DNA of 64,000 nucleotides from Pusillimonas sp. T2 (GTDB lineage: Bacteria > Pseudomonadota > Gammaproteobacteria > Burkholderiales > Burkholderiaceae_B), in contig NZ_NIQA01000004.1 of NCBI RefSeq assembly GCF_002236805.1, positions 124,001-188,000 on the forward strand, read 5' to 3'. The notes under the pieces were generated by a model. The model was not told the DNA's origin and did no database searches. It worked only from the letters and a program-made list of their open reading frames with translations. Positions 1-8,214 of this stretch are shown here, piece after piece. Position numbers and translations under genes: made by a program. How positions within the stretch are numbered: position 1 is the first letter of the stretch; every line of letters starts with the position of its first letter.

Positions 1-190
1 CGCCGACCTTGTTCAGGATGTCGACTGAAAAGCCTTGGGGGCCGTTGGTGCCGAAGCTTGAGTAGGGTTCGTTGTCGGCGACGATGCCGATGGATACGGT
101 GTTCTGGGCGGATGAAGATGCCGGGAGTGCTGCCAGCAGCGGGGCGCAAAGCAGAAAAAAAATCAGTATCAACCGTTGAGGCCAGTGCAT
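1..190 (-). CDS. Periplasmic solute-binding protein, family 3 type (partial, N-terminus only)
   Basis: The minus strand from ATG at 190 gives 63 codons and runs off the left edge. Residues 1-28 form a signal peptide with a hydrophobic core (LILIFFLLCAPLLAALPA) and a likely cleavage after SSA. The mature start reads VSIGIVADNEPYSSF followed by GFSVDILNKVG, the usual N-terminal lobe of family 3 (amino-acid-type) binding domains. Such domains occur as free ABC binding proteins or as sensory domains of larger signalling proteins, and the missing part decides which. It lies 104 bases downstream of the response regulator on the same strand, so it may belong to that signalling operon. Confidence 0.7.
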   Translation of the reverse strand, partial: MHWPQRLILIFFLLCAPLLAALPASSSAQNTVSIGIVADNEPYSSFGTNGPQGFSVDILNKVG

Positions 191-294
191 CTTGAAGCTT
201 GCCAATCCGTAATCTGGAGCAATTTCTCAATGTGCCTGTTCCTGCAGAGACTTTCCAGTCTCAATTCTCTCAGTTGTCTCGATTGTTGACAAAA

Positions 295-996
295 TTAGGG
301 GTCGTGGCTGACCAGGACGACCCCTTTGCCGAAGATGGTGCGCAACGGCAGCGGGAAATGCTGCTGGCGGGCTTTTGAGCGCAGCCGGTTCAAGATGACA
401 TCGATACGGTGAATGTCGGGTTCGGGTTCGTAGCCAAACAGCAGGTTGTGCAGCATCTCTTTGCTGCATACCTCGTTACGGTGACGGTAAAGGGCCTCTA
501 TGAGGCGGTGTTCTTGCGTCGTCAGATGCAGGGTGTTGCCGTCGGGCGCTTTAAGGCTGTTGTGCTCGAGCTGCCATTTTGCCGCTGACGCAGGCGCTTG
601 CCCGGTGGTGTCGAGTAATGACTGTTTTTGCAGGCGCGACCAGAGCGCCTGAACGATCTGCGCCAGGTCGGCAAAGTTGATGGGCTTGATCAAATAATGG
701 TCGGCGCCCAGCCCAAGGCCGCGCAGCTGGTCGTCACGACTGCCGCGCGCCGATATGACAATCAGTCCATAGCTGCCAACGGTACGTAGATACTCGATCA
801 CGCTAAAGCCGTCCTCTCCTGGCAGTCCGATATCGACCAGGACAATGTCGGCGGGCGTGCGGTGTAGTTGTTTCCAGAATGATTCGGCGCTGCTTTGACC
901 CCATACACTGTGACCTCGCGACTGCAGAAAGAACATCAGCTCTTCGCGCAAATCGTCGTTGTCTTCAATAATGGCAATGCGTGCGTTGTCTGTCAT
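295..996 (-). CDS. OmpR-type two-component response regulator
   Basis: 233 aa. The N-terminal receiver domain (about residues 7-120) has the acidic pair in IIEDND, phospho-acceptor D55 in VDIGLPGEDG and conserved K104 in LIKPIN. The C-terminal half (about 140-230) is a winged-helix Trans_reg_C domain ending in RTIFGKGVVLV. The ATG at 996 is chosen over a GTG 17 codons upstream because it overlaps the stop of the sensor kinase gene (ATGA), which implies translational coupling. Inference: it is phosphorylated by the neighbouring kinase. Its target genes are unknown; the partial binding-protein gene downstream is one candidate. Confidence 0.88.
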   Translation of the reverse strand: MTDNARIAIIEDNDDLREELMFFLQSRGHSVWGQSSAESFWKQLHRTPADIVLVDIGLPGEDGFSVIEYLRTVGSYGLIVISARGSRDDQLRGLGLGADHYLIKPINFADLAQIVQALWSRLQKQSLLDTTGQAPASAAKWQLEHNSLKAPDGNTLHLTTQEHRLIEALYRHRNEVCSKEMLHNLLFGYEPEPDIHRIDVILNRLRSKARQQHFPLPLRTIFGKGVVLVSHDP

Positions 997-2957
997 TGTC
1001 TTTTTTTGGCGCTGCTTTTTGCGGGTAGGGTGAGGATAAACTGGCAACCTTGCGGATGATTGGGTTTTAGCACAAGCGTTCCGCCGTGCGCGGTGGCGAT
1101 TTCTTGGGCTACATGAAGCCCAAGCCCTGTTCCGTTGGTGCGGCGGCCTGGGCTTTCGACGCGCTGGTAGCGTTCGAAGATCCGTTCGGCGTACTCGGCG
1201 GGGATGCCCGGTCCGGTGTCGGTAATGCTGACAGCCACCGTGTCGGCAAAGGTAGAAATATCAATGTTAATGGGGCCCGGGTCGGTATGCTTGAGCGCGT
1301 TGTCGAGCAAATTGGACAAGGCAATACGCAACAAGGCGGCGTCGGCCGACAAAACGACCAGCCCCGGTACGCGCAAAGTCGGCTTCCCGTTGATCGTCAG
1401 CTTGATGTGGTGTTCGCTGGCTGTGTTGAAGAGGTCGATGACGGATCGGGTGAGCCCGACCAGGTCGGTTGATTGGCGGTCAAGGTATAGGTTGGCTGAC
1501 GAAAGTCGTGAGTCGGCCAGGCAGTTGTCGGTCAGTTGGACTAGCCGGTCGGTAGCGCGCTGGATCTTGTCGTACCTGATTTCGCGTTGCGCATCGTTGA
1601 TTGGCGTGAGCCGCAAGTTTTGCAGGGCACTCGAAATAATGGCAAGGGGGGTGCGGAACTCGTGAGCCACCATGCCAATGAACTGACGTTGATGCACATT
1701 GGCCTCGCGCTCAAGCTGCAGTTCGCGCGCCAGAAGGCGTTTTTCTCGAGTTTGCCGGTTTTGGGTCTGAACCCGGTGAACCGCCAGGCCCAGGACCGTC
1801 AAAATATTAAGCATGAGTGCGTATTGCCAGACGACGTAAATGGCGTCGTAGTATGGGATCAGCCCATACAGCGAGAGCTGCGCCATGATGCCGGTAGCAA
1901 AGTAAACCAATGGCGACATGCCCAGCAACAGCAGCCCCAGGCTTATTTTTTTCTGAAAGTAAAGAACTAGAGGCCAGACCAGAAAGGTGGCGACGCCGAC
2001 GCCGAAGATCAGGGTTTGCATTTTGACCGCCAAAGCGTATTGACCCAACGGAATCAGCAGCGTCAGCAGCGCAATCAACACGGCCGCACCCAGCACGAAT
2101 CGATACACTCTTGGGGCATGCTGCCTGAACTCAAGCATTTCGGCCCACATCCAGAGCAGGCTGGAAAAAGCCATCAGGTTCAGGACGCTGGTCAGGTAGT
2201 GTTGCAGGTTTGGGGCATAGTCACCCAATAGCCAATTGATAAACCCTTCTATGCAAGCCACCAGCATGTAGGTGAGTGAAAACAGGCAGATGGACCACAA
2301 AAAGGGCTTGCGTATAAAAATGGCCAGCAATAACGCCAGCCCAAACGAGATGGCGGCAAGCCCAAAATAAAAGCTCCAGAACCCAGTGGATTTGGCGGTG
2401 TGCTCACTCAACCCGGCAGGCGTCCAGAGGGTTGCCTTCAGCAGTAGTGCGCTATCGCTTTCTGCTCTGAAGACAACGTCGTATCCCGGGCTGTCGGGTG
2501 CGGGGGCGGGGATGTTGAATACCGCAAAGCGGTAATCGATGTCGCCACGTTTGCCTGGCCAGAGGTCGCCAGCGCTTTTGCGTGTCCAGGCCCCGTCTGA
2601 GCCGGCCGGCCTGAAGTACACGGCAATATCATTAATGAAGTTAGGCCCGACGGTGAGCCACCCGTCTTTACCTTCGAAGGCGCTGGCGGGTAAAAAAGTT
2701 TTCAACCAGAGCGCGGATGCGGTGTAACCCAGCGAAACCGGAACTTGACTGCGTTGCAATGCTGATTCGGGCAGGGCCAGGAATTCGTCGAGGTGTATGG
2801 CGGCGGTCGTGTCTTCGTGCCAGGCAAACGGCAGGTTTGGTCCCAGGTGCATTTGCGCCTTAGCGGCGGGCCATATACCCAGGGCGGCCGCCAGCAAAAC
2901 CAGTTGGGCCATAATTCGCCACGGTGCACTAGTGTGCCAGGCCCGGTTTGGCTGCAT
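993..2957 (-). CDS. 7TMR-DISM sensor histidine kinase
   Basis: 654 aa. A signal peptide (about residues 1-34, ending AAKAQ) precedes a periplasmic 7TMR-DISMED2-like beta-sandwich (about 40-190), then seven hydrophobic segments (about 200-400), a short coiled linker, a HisKA dimerisation domain with phospho-acceptor H432 in VAHEFRTPLA, and an HATPase_c domain with N box SNLLDNALKHTD, G1 box ITDTGPGIP and G2 box GTGLGLHVA. DISMED2 domains are thought to bind carbohydrates or other small ligands; the ligand here is unknown. ATG 2957 is preferred over the longer frame because GGAG lies about 12 bases upstream. Its stop overlaps the regulator start. Confidence 0.88.
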   Translation of the reverse strand: MQPNRAWHTSAPWRIMAQLVLLAAALGIWPAAKAQMHLGPNLPFAWHEDTTAAIHLDEFLALPESALQRSQVPVSLGYTASALWLKTFLPASAFEGKDGWLTVGPNFINDIAVYFRPAGSDGAWTRKSAGDLWPGKRGDIDYRFAVFNIPAPAPDSPGYDVVFRAESDSALLLKATLWTPAGLSEHTAKSTGFWSFYFGLAAISFGLALLLAIFIRKPFLWSICLFSLTYMLVACIEGFINWLLGDYAPNLQHYLTSVLNLMAFSSLLWMWAEMLEFRQHAPRVYRFVLGAAVLIALLTLLIPLGQYALAVKMQTLIFGVGVATFLVWPLVLYFQKKISLGLLLLGMSPLVYFATGIMAQLSLYGLIPYYDAIYVVWQYALMLNILTVLGLAVHRVQTQNRQTREKRLLARELQLEREANVHQRQFIGMVAHEFRTPLAIISSALQNLRLTPINDAQREIRYDKIQRATDRLVQLTDNCLADSRLSSANLYLDRQSTDLVGLTRSVIDLFNTASEHHIKLTINGKPTLRVPGLVVLSADAALLRIALSNLLDNALKHTDPGPINIDISTFADTVAVSITDTGPGIPAEYAERIFERYQRVESPGRRTNGTGLGLHVAQEIATAHGGTLVLKPNHPQGCQFILTLPAKSSAKKRQ

Positions 2958-3107
2958 GTAACGGTGCTCCGGTTGAGGTGGATGGGCCACTTTTGTAACC
3001 CGGGCAGGGCGCGCCGCGCAAGGCTTTGGGGGTAGGGTGCGTGATAGAATCTTCGCCATCTTTCAACATGAAAATCAAGCAATCAGTTTGCGCCGGAGAC
3101 TCAATTT

Positions 3108-3971
3108 ATGTCCAGCTTTAATGGTTTGTCCAATGGTCGCGTCAAGTGCCCAACCGAACTTAGTGAAAAGGGTTATGCCTTGCGGGCGGCTTTCCCAGAC
3201 TTTCCCGAAGTGGCCAAAGGTTGGCAAGACAAGACTGCAGCCCTGATCGCCCGCCTGAATCCCGAGCGCGATATTGCTTATGGTGACGAACCCCTGCAAA
3301 ACCTTGATTTTTATCGTGTCGAGAAGCCCAACGCACCACTGCTGGTGTTTGTCCATGGTGGCTACTGGCAAAGTGGTGATAAAAGCGATGTCGGTCTGAT
3401 TGCCGAGCCCTATGTTGCAGCGGGTATTAATGTCGCCGTCATCAATTATTCGCTGGCGCCCCAGGCGCGCATCGAGGACATGGTCGTCGAAGTGCGTCGT
3501 TGCATCAAGTGGCTCCATACCAATGCGGCGCGCTTTGGCTTTGACGCGGGTCGTATTTCCATCATGGGGCACTCGGCCGGTGGGCATCTGGTGTCCGAAA
3601 TGGTGGCTAACGTTCCCGAGAATCAGGGGATGCCCGAGATCAAATATTGTTTCGCCATCAGCGGTGTGTTCGATCTGCCGCCACTGGTACCGTCCAGCGT
3701 CAACAAGGCGCTTTCGCTCGACCCGGCTCGTGCCGAAGCCTTGAGTCCAGCTGCAAAAAAAGCACCGGTATCGACGCGTGTGCACACGATCATTGGCGAA
3801 CACGAAACAGGTCAGTTTCATTTGCAGTCGGCCGCGATCGCTCAACAGTGGGGCGCCGCGGTAACCGATCATCACGTTGTGCCCGACACCCATCACTTTA
3901 CGGTGCTTGATGTCCTGGCCGACCCAGCATCGCCCTACAGCCGTGTCATTGCCGACACGATCAATGCGTAA
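3108..3971 (+). CDS. Alpha/beta hydrolase (arylformamidase/carboxylesterase-like)
   Basis: 287 aa, no signal peptide, so cytoplasmic. It carries the oxyanion motif HGGYW, the nucleophile elbow GHSAGG and a late histidine in DTHHFTVLD, completing a Ser-Asp/Glu-His triad. The HGGxW form is typical of kynurenine formamidase and related short-chain esterases. GGAG about 12 bases upstream supports ATG 3108. Its stop is 8 bases before bioA, so it is probably the first gene of the biotin operon. No kynurenine-pathway gene lies nearby. It may be a promiscuous esterase, or a stand-in for a pimeloyl-ACP methyl ester esterase; the sequence alone does not settle this. Confidence 0.75.
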   Translation: MSSFNGLSNGRVKCPTELSEKGYALRAAFPDFPEVAKGWQDKTAALIARLNPERDIAYGDEPLQNLDFYRVEKPNAPLLVFVHGGYWQSGDKSDVGLIAEPYVAAGINVAVINYSLAPQARIEDMVVEVRRCIKWLHTNAARFGFDAGRISIMGHSAGGHLVSEMVANVPENQGMPEIKYCFAISGVFDLPPLVPSSVNKALSLDPARAEALSPAAKKAPVSTRVHTIIGEHETGQFHLQSAAIAQQWGAAVTDHHVVPDTHHFTVLDVLADPASPYSRVIADTINA

Positions 3972-3979
3972 GGCACGGG

Positions 3980-5338
3980 GTGACCGGCGTGGCTGACCTC
4001 GCGTCTTCCGATACCGATTGGGTAGCTCGCAGCCTGCGTAGTGTCTGGCATCCGTGTACTCAAATGCAGCACCACGAAACTGTGCCGTTAGTGCCAGTGG
4101 CGCGCGGGCAGGGGGCTTGGTTGTTCGACCACGATGGGCGCAGGTTCCTCGATGCCATCAGCTCATGGTGGGTCAACTTGTTCGGGCACGCCAATCCACG
4201 TATCAACGCGGCGCTAAAAGATCAGCTCGATCGTCTTGAGCACGCCATGCTGGCGGGGTTTACGCACGAGCCGGTTGTCATGTTGTCCGAGCGCTTGTCG
4301 GCGCTGACATCAGGGCGGTTGGGGCACTGTTTTTATGCCTCCGACGGCGCCTCTGCCGTCGAAATTGCCCTAAAAATGAGCTTCCATTATTGGCGTAATA
4401 CGGGGCGCTTGGCCAAGCAAAGCTTTGTGTGTCTGGAAGGCAGCTATCACGGCGAAACCATCGGGGCGCTGGCCGTAACCGATGTGGCCATTTTCCGTGA
4501 TGCTTACGGGCCGTTGCTTGGGCGTGCGCATGTGGTGCCGTCGCCCGACCCGCGCCATATCAACGCGGCCACTCCGGCGCAGGCAGCCGAACAGGCGCTT
4601 GCCTCGGTGCAACGCCTTTTCGAAGATCAGGCCGACACCATTGCCGCCATCATCGTCGAGCCCCTGGTGCAATGCGCCTCGGGCATGGTGATGTATGACG
4701 CAAGCTATCTGACGGGGTTGCGGCGATTGTGCGACCAATATCAGGTGCACCTTATCGCAGACGAAATTGCGGTGGGTTGCGGGCGTACAGGCACGTTTTT
4801 TGCATGCGAACAGGCCGGCATATGGCCTGATTTCATGACCTTGTCCAAGGGGATCAGCGGCGGCTATTTGCCTTTGTCGCTGGTCATGACGCACGATACC
4901 GTCTATCAGGCGTTTTATAGCGATGATATGTCGCGGGCATTTTTGCATTCTCACTCGTATACGGGGAATCCGTTAGCGTGTCGGGCGGCGCTGGCTACGC
5001 TCGATATTTTCGAACAAGATAACGTACTGCTCACCAATCGCGATAAGGCCGCCAAACTGACCCAGGCTCTGGCGCCGGTAGCGGCGCATCCGCGGGTGCG
5101 GCATTTCCGTCATATGGGCATGATCTGGGCATTCGACGTTCACTTCGACGACGCAGCCCAGGCCAAGGCGTTTTCAAAAGCTTTCTTTACAACAGGCTTG
5201 TCGTACGGGCTGTTGGCGCGCCCCATTGGCACGACCGTCTATTTAATGCCGCCCTACATACTCGACGACACTCAGATCCGCTTTCTGGCCGACGCGGTGC
5301 TGGCCGTGTTGTGCCAAGTCATAGGCGCAACGCGATGA
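3980..5338 (+). CDS. bioA: Adenosylmethionine-8-amino-7-oxononanoate aminotransferase
   Basis: 452 aa, the usual BioA length. It moves an amino group from S-adenosylmethionine to KAPA, giving DAPA, the penultimate part of biotin synthesis. Class III aminotransferase hallmarks are visible: WHPCTQM near the N-terminus, SSWWVNLFGHANP, the PLP-binding YASDGASAVE and LIADEIAVGCGRTG, and the PLP lysine in TLSKGISGGYLPL. The start is GTG with AAGG about 8 bases before it; another GTG lies three codons in. It ends in an ATGA overlap with bioF. Confidence 0.95.
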   Translation: MTGVADLASSDTDWVARSLRSVWHPCTQMQHHETVPLVPVARGQGAWLFDHDGRRFLDAISSWWVNLFGHANPRINAALKDQLDRLEHAMLAGFTHEPVVMLSERLSALTSGRLGHCFYASDGASAVEIALKMSFHYWRNTGRLAKQSFVCLEGSYHGETIGALAVTDVAIFRDAYGPLLGRAHVVPSPDPRHINAATPAQAAEQALASVQRLFEDQADTIAAIIVEPLVQCASGMVMYDASYLTGLRRLCDQYQVHLIADEIAVGCGRTGTFFACEQAGIWPDFMTLSKGISGGYLPLSLVMTHDTVYQAFYSDDMSRAFLHSHSYTGNPLACRAALATLDIFEQDNVLLTNRDKAAKLTQALAPVAAHPRVRHFRHMGMIWAFDVHFDDAAQAKAFSKAFFTTGLSYGLLARPIGTTVYLMPPYILDDTQIRFLADAVLAVLCQVIGATR

Positions 5339-6540
5339 CGCTGCACGACAAGGTGTTGCATCGTCTACAGGCGCTCGATGACGCCGGCTTGCGTCGTCGG
5401 TTGCGTGTGGTCGATACCCCATGCGGGCCTTATGCTCGCGTCGACGGCCGGGAGTTGCTGGCGTTTTGCAGTAACGACTATCTTGGTCTGGCAGCTCATC
5501 CGCAAGTCATACAAGCCTTGCAAGAGGGTGCTGCTCTTTATGGGGCCGGCAGCGGTGCTTCGCATATGATCAGCGGGCATTCTCGTGCACACGCCTTGCT
5601 CGAAGATCGTTTGTCGGCGCTTTATGCGCCGTTCATTGATCAGGCGCGTGCATTGTATTTTTCTACGGGCTATATGGCCAACCTTGCGCTGCTGACTGGT
5701 TTGGCGCAGGCAGATGATTCGGTTGAGTTCTTTTCAGAAGGTCTTAATCATGCTTCGCTGATTGATGGCATGCGTCTGGCACGGGTGCCGGTGCAGGTAT
5801 ATCCGCACGGCGATGTTGAACAGCTCGAGCAGATGCTGAAAGAAAGCACCGCATCAACGCGCATTATCGTTACCGACAGCGTGTTCAGCATGGATGGCAA
5901 CCTTGCGCCGTTGCGTCAGCTCGACGCGCTGGCCCAAGCCTACGATGCCTGCCTTGTCATTGATGATGCCCACGGTTTTGGCGTGTTGGGACACCAAGGG
6001 CTGGGGGCGCTGGAGCATCTCGATTTGCGCTCGCCCCGCGTTGTTTATATGGGTACGCTAGGGAAAGCAGCCGGCGTTAGCGGGGCGTTTGTTGTGGCCC
6101 ACGCACATATTACCGAGTGGTTGGTGCAGCGCGCGCGTCCTTACATTTACACCACGGCGTCGTCGCCTGCGGTGGCTCATGCCCTGATGACAAGTCTAGA
6201 TATTTTGACAGCTGATGAGGGGCGGGAAAGACGCGAGACCCTGGCATCGAACGTTCGTCGTCTTCGCGAGCTGCTGTACCTGCAAAAGTGGTCTGTACCA
6301 CCAACTGATACCGCCATCCAGCCTGTCATTATTGGCGCCAACGCTGCAGCAATGCAGGTATCGTCTTTTTTGTTAACGCAGGGGTTGTGGGTGCCGGCGA
6401 TCCGTCCGCCAACTGTTCCACCCGATACCGCCCGCTTACGCGTTACGCTATCGGCAGCGCACGATATAGACGATGTTTCTCGTCTGGCACGCGCGCTGAA
6501 CCGGGCAGAGCGAGAGTTCTACGATTATGAGTCTTACTAA
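5335..6540 (+). CDS. bioF: 8-amino-7-oxononanoate synthase
   Basis: 401 aa. PLP enzyme that condenses pimeloyl-ACP with L-alanine to make KAPA. It shows FCSNDYLGLAAHP, GAGSGASHMISGHS, the PLP region VIDDAHGFGVLG and the Schiff-base lysine in MGTLGKAAG. The ATG at 5335 overlaps the bioA stop, which is preferred over a start eight codons upstream. The 3' end overlaps bioD by 14 bases. bioB and bioC are not in the window, so the pathway is split over at least two loci. Confidence 0.95.
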   Translation: MTLHDKVLHRLQALDDAGLRRRLRVVDTPCGPYARVDGRELLAFCSNDYLGLAAHPQVIQALQEGAALYGAGSGASHMISGHSRAHALLEDRLSALYAPFIDQARALYFSTGYMANLALLTGLAQADDSVEFFSEGLNHASLIDGMRLARVPVQVYPHGDVEQLEQMLKESTASTRIIVTDSVFSMDGNLAPLRQLDALAQAYDACLVIDDAHGFGVLGHQGLGALEHLDLRSPRVVYMGTLGKAAGVSGAFVVAHAHITEWLVQRARPYIYTTASSPAVAHALMTSLDILTADEGRERRETLASNVRRLRELLYLQKWSVPPTDTAIQPVIIGANAAAMQVSSFLLTQGLWVPAIRPPTVPPDTARLRVTLSAAHDIDDVSRLARALNRAEREFYDYESY

Positions 6541-7228
6541 GGCGCCACTTAAGTTCGCCTGTTTCGTGACCGGTACCGACACCGAGATCGGCAAAACTTT
6601 GGTTGCGGCGGCCCTTATACATGGCTTGGTCAAGCGGGGGCTGTCTGTGGCGGCCATGAAACCCGTAGCGGCAGGAACCGAGCGCAGGCAGGGGCGCGTG
6701 TCGAACGAAGATGTGGACACGTTGTTGGCTCAGGTCAATGTGCAGTTGCCCGCCGATCTTGTCACGCCTTACTTATGGGACGAGCCCATTGCCCCGCATA
6801 TCGCCGCCGCCAAGGTCGGTAAGGTCATGGCGGTCGATGTGGTTCTTGATGCATATCGCCAGGTGAGCAGAGCCGCGCAAGCCGTTATTGTCGAAGGCGC
6901 CGGGGGCTTTTGTGTGCCTTTGTCCGACACGCAAGACATGGCCGACATGGCGCGTGCGCTCGGCCTGCCGGTAGTGCTGGTGGTAGGCTTGCGCTTGGGG
7001 TGTATCAGTCACGCCGTGCTCACTGCCGAAGCGGTGCGTGCGCGTGGATTGTCGCTTTGCGGCTGGGTCGCCAATACGGTTGACCCTGCGATGCCTTATC
7101 AGGCCGAAAACATTCAGACGCTTCAGGCCCGGTTGGGCGCGCCATTGTTAGGGGTGATTCCGCGTTTGCCCGAGGCCGATCCGGCGCTTGCTGCTTCGTA
7201 TCTCGATTTTGCCTCGTTGTCGATATGA
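6527..7228 (+). CDS. bioD: ATP-dependent dethiobiotin synthetase
   Basis: 233 aa. Forms the ureido ring of dethiobiotin from DAPA, CO2 and ATP. The P-loop GTDTEIGKT near residue 16 matches the BioD form GTDTxxGKT; MKPVAAG and VEGAGGFCVPL are further signatures. It starts inside the last codons of bioF and its stop overlaps the ATG of the next gene (ATGA), so bioA-bioF-bioD and the oxidoreductase should be translated from one message. Confidence 0.95.
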   Translation: MSLTKAPLKFACFVTGTDTEIGKTLVAAALIHGLVKRGLSVAAMKPVAAGTERRQGRVSNEDVDTLLAQVNVQLPADLVTPYLWDEPIAPHIAAAKVGKVMAVDVVLDAYRQVSRAAQAVIVEGAGGFCVPLSDTQDMADMARALGLPVVLVVGLRLGCISHAVLTAEAVRARGLSLCGWVANTVDPAMPYQAENIQTLQARLGAPLLGVIPRLPEADPALAASYLDFASLSI

Positions 7229-8214
7229 AGGCGTTGGTATGCGAACAGTTTGGCGCGTTGGACAACCTGCGGCTTCAGTCGGTGTCATCTCCAACGCCTG
7301 GGCCGGGGCAGGTCGTTGTTCAGGTTCACGCCGCATCGCTTAACTTTCCTGACGTGCTGATGTGTCAAGGCAAGTATCAGGTCAAGCCGCCATTACCTTT
7401 TTCGCCCGGCGCCGAGGTGGCGGGCGTCGTGTGCGAGGTAGGTGCGGGCGTGACCGATTGGCAACCGGGCGAAGCCGTCATGGCTTCAACCGGTTATGGC
7501 GCGCTGGCCGAGCAATGCGTTGTCGACGCGGCGCGTTTGGCCCGGTTGCCTGCCGGGATGTCATTCGCTCAGGCGTCGGCCATGGTGGTGACTTACGGAA
7601 CGGCGCTTCATGCCTTAAGAGACTGCGCGGGTTTACAAGCGGGTGAAACGGTTCTGGTACTTGGTGCTGCCGGTGGGGTTGGGTCGGCCGCGCTGCAGGT
7701 GGCTCGTCAGATGGGCGCACGCGTCATCGCTGCAGTTTCGTCTGAAGCCAAGGCGGCCCTTTGTCGTCGGCAGGGCGTTGATGCCGTGTTGATCTACACC
7801 GAGCCGGCGCAACTCAAGTCCCAGATTGGTGCACTCGCTGGCGAAGGTGGCGTACAGGTGGTTTTCGATCCGGTGGGTGGAAACTTTGCGCTGCCCGCGT
7901 TTCGTTCTTTGGCTTGGGGCGGCCGGTATTTGGTCGTTGGGTTTGCAGCGGGCACTATTCCGGCATTCCCATTGAATTTTGCCTTGCTGCAGGCGCGTCG
8001 CGTATTGGGCGTGTACTGGGGCGAAGTAATCCGTCGTGACCCGGCCGCGTATCAGGCCGTTTTGCGTCAGTTGTGCGACTGGGTTACGGCCGGCCTTATT
8101 GCGCCGGTTATTAGTGCCGAAATCGGGCTTGAACAAGCCGTCGAGGGGCTTAAAGCCATCGAAGCCCGGCAGGTGAGGGGCAAAGTGGTGGTCAAATTTA
8201 CAGATACGGACTAG
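7225..8214 (+). CDS. NADPH:quinone oxidoreductase family protein (zinc-independent MDR)
   Basis: 329 aa. Medium-chain dehydrogenase/reductase with the GroES-like N-terminal fold (LNFPDVLMCQGKYQ, PGAEVAGVV) and a nucleotide-binding motif VLGAAGGVGSAALQVA near residue 146. No zinc-ligand set is apparent, so it is a quinone-oxidoreductase-type rather than an alcohol dehydrogenase. It is coupled to bioD by ATGA, an unusual passenger in a biotin operon. The last 17 bases overlap the end of the cardiolipin synthase gene on the other strand. Confidence 0.85.
   Translation: MKALVCEQFGALDNLRLQSVSSPTPGPGQVVVQVHAASLNFPDVLMCQGKYQVKPPLPFSPGAEVAGVVCEVGAGVTDWQPGEAVMASTGYGALAEQCVVDAARLARLPAGMSFAQASAMVVTYGTALHALRDCAGLQAGETVLVLGAAGGVGSAALQVARQMGARVIAAVSSEAKAALCRRQGVDAVLIYTEPAQLKSQIGALAGEGGVQVVFDPVGGNFALPAFRSLAWGGRYLVVGFAAGTIPAFPLNFALLQARRVLGVYWGEVIRRDPAAYQAVLRQLCDWVTAGLIAPVISAEIGLEQAVEGLKAIEARQVRGKVVVKFTDTD

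Noticed and set aside
247-262. Terminator downstream of the response regulator
   Set aside because: GAGACT-TTCC-AGTCTC can fold but is short and no T-run follows on the minus strand.
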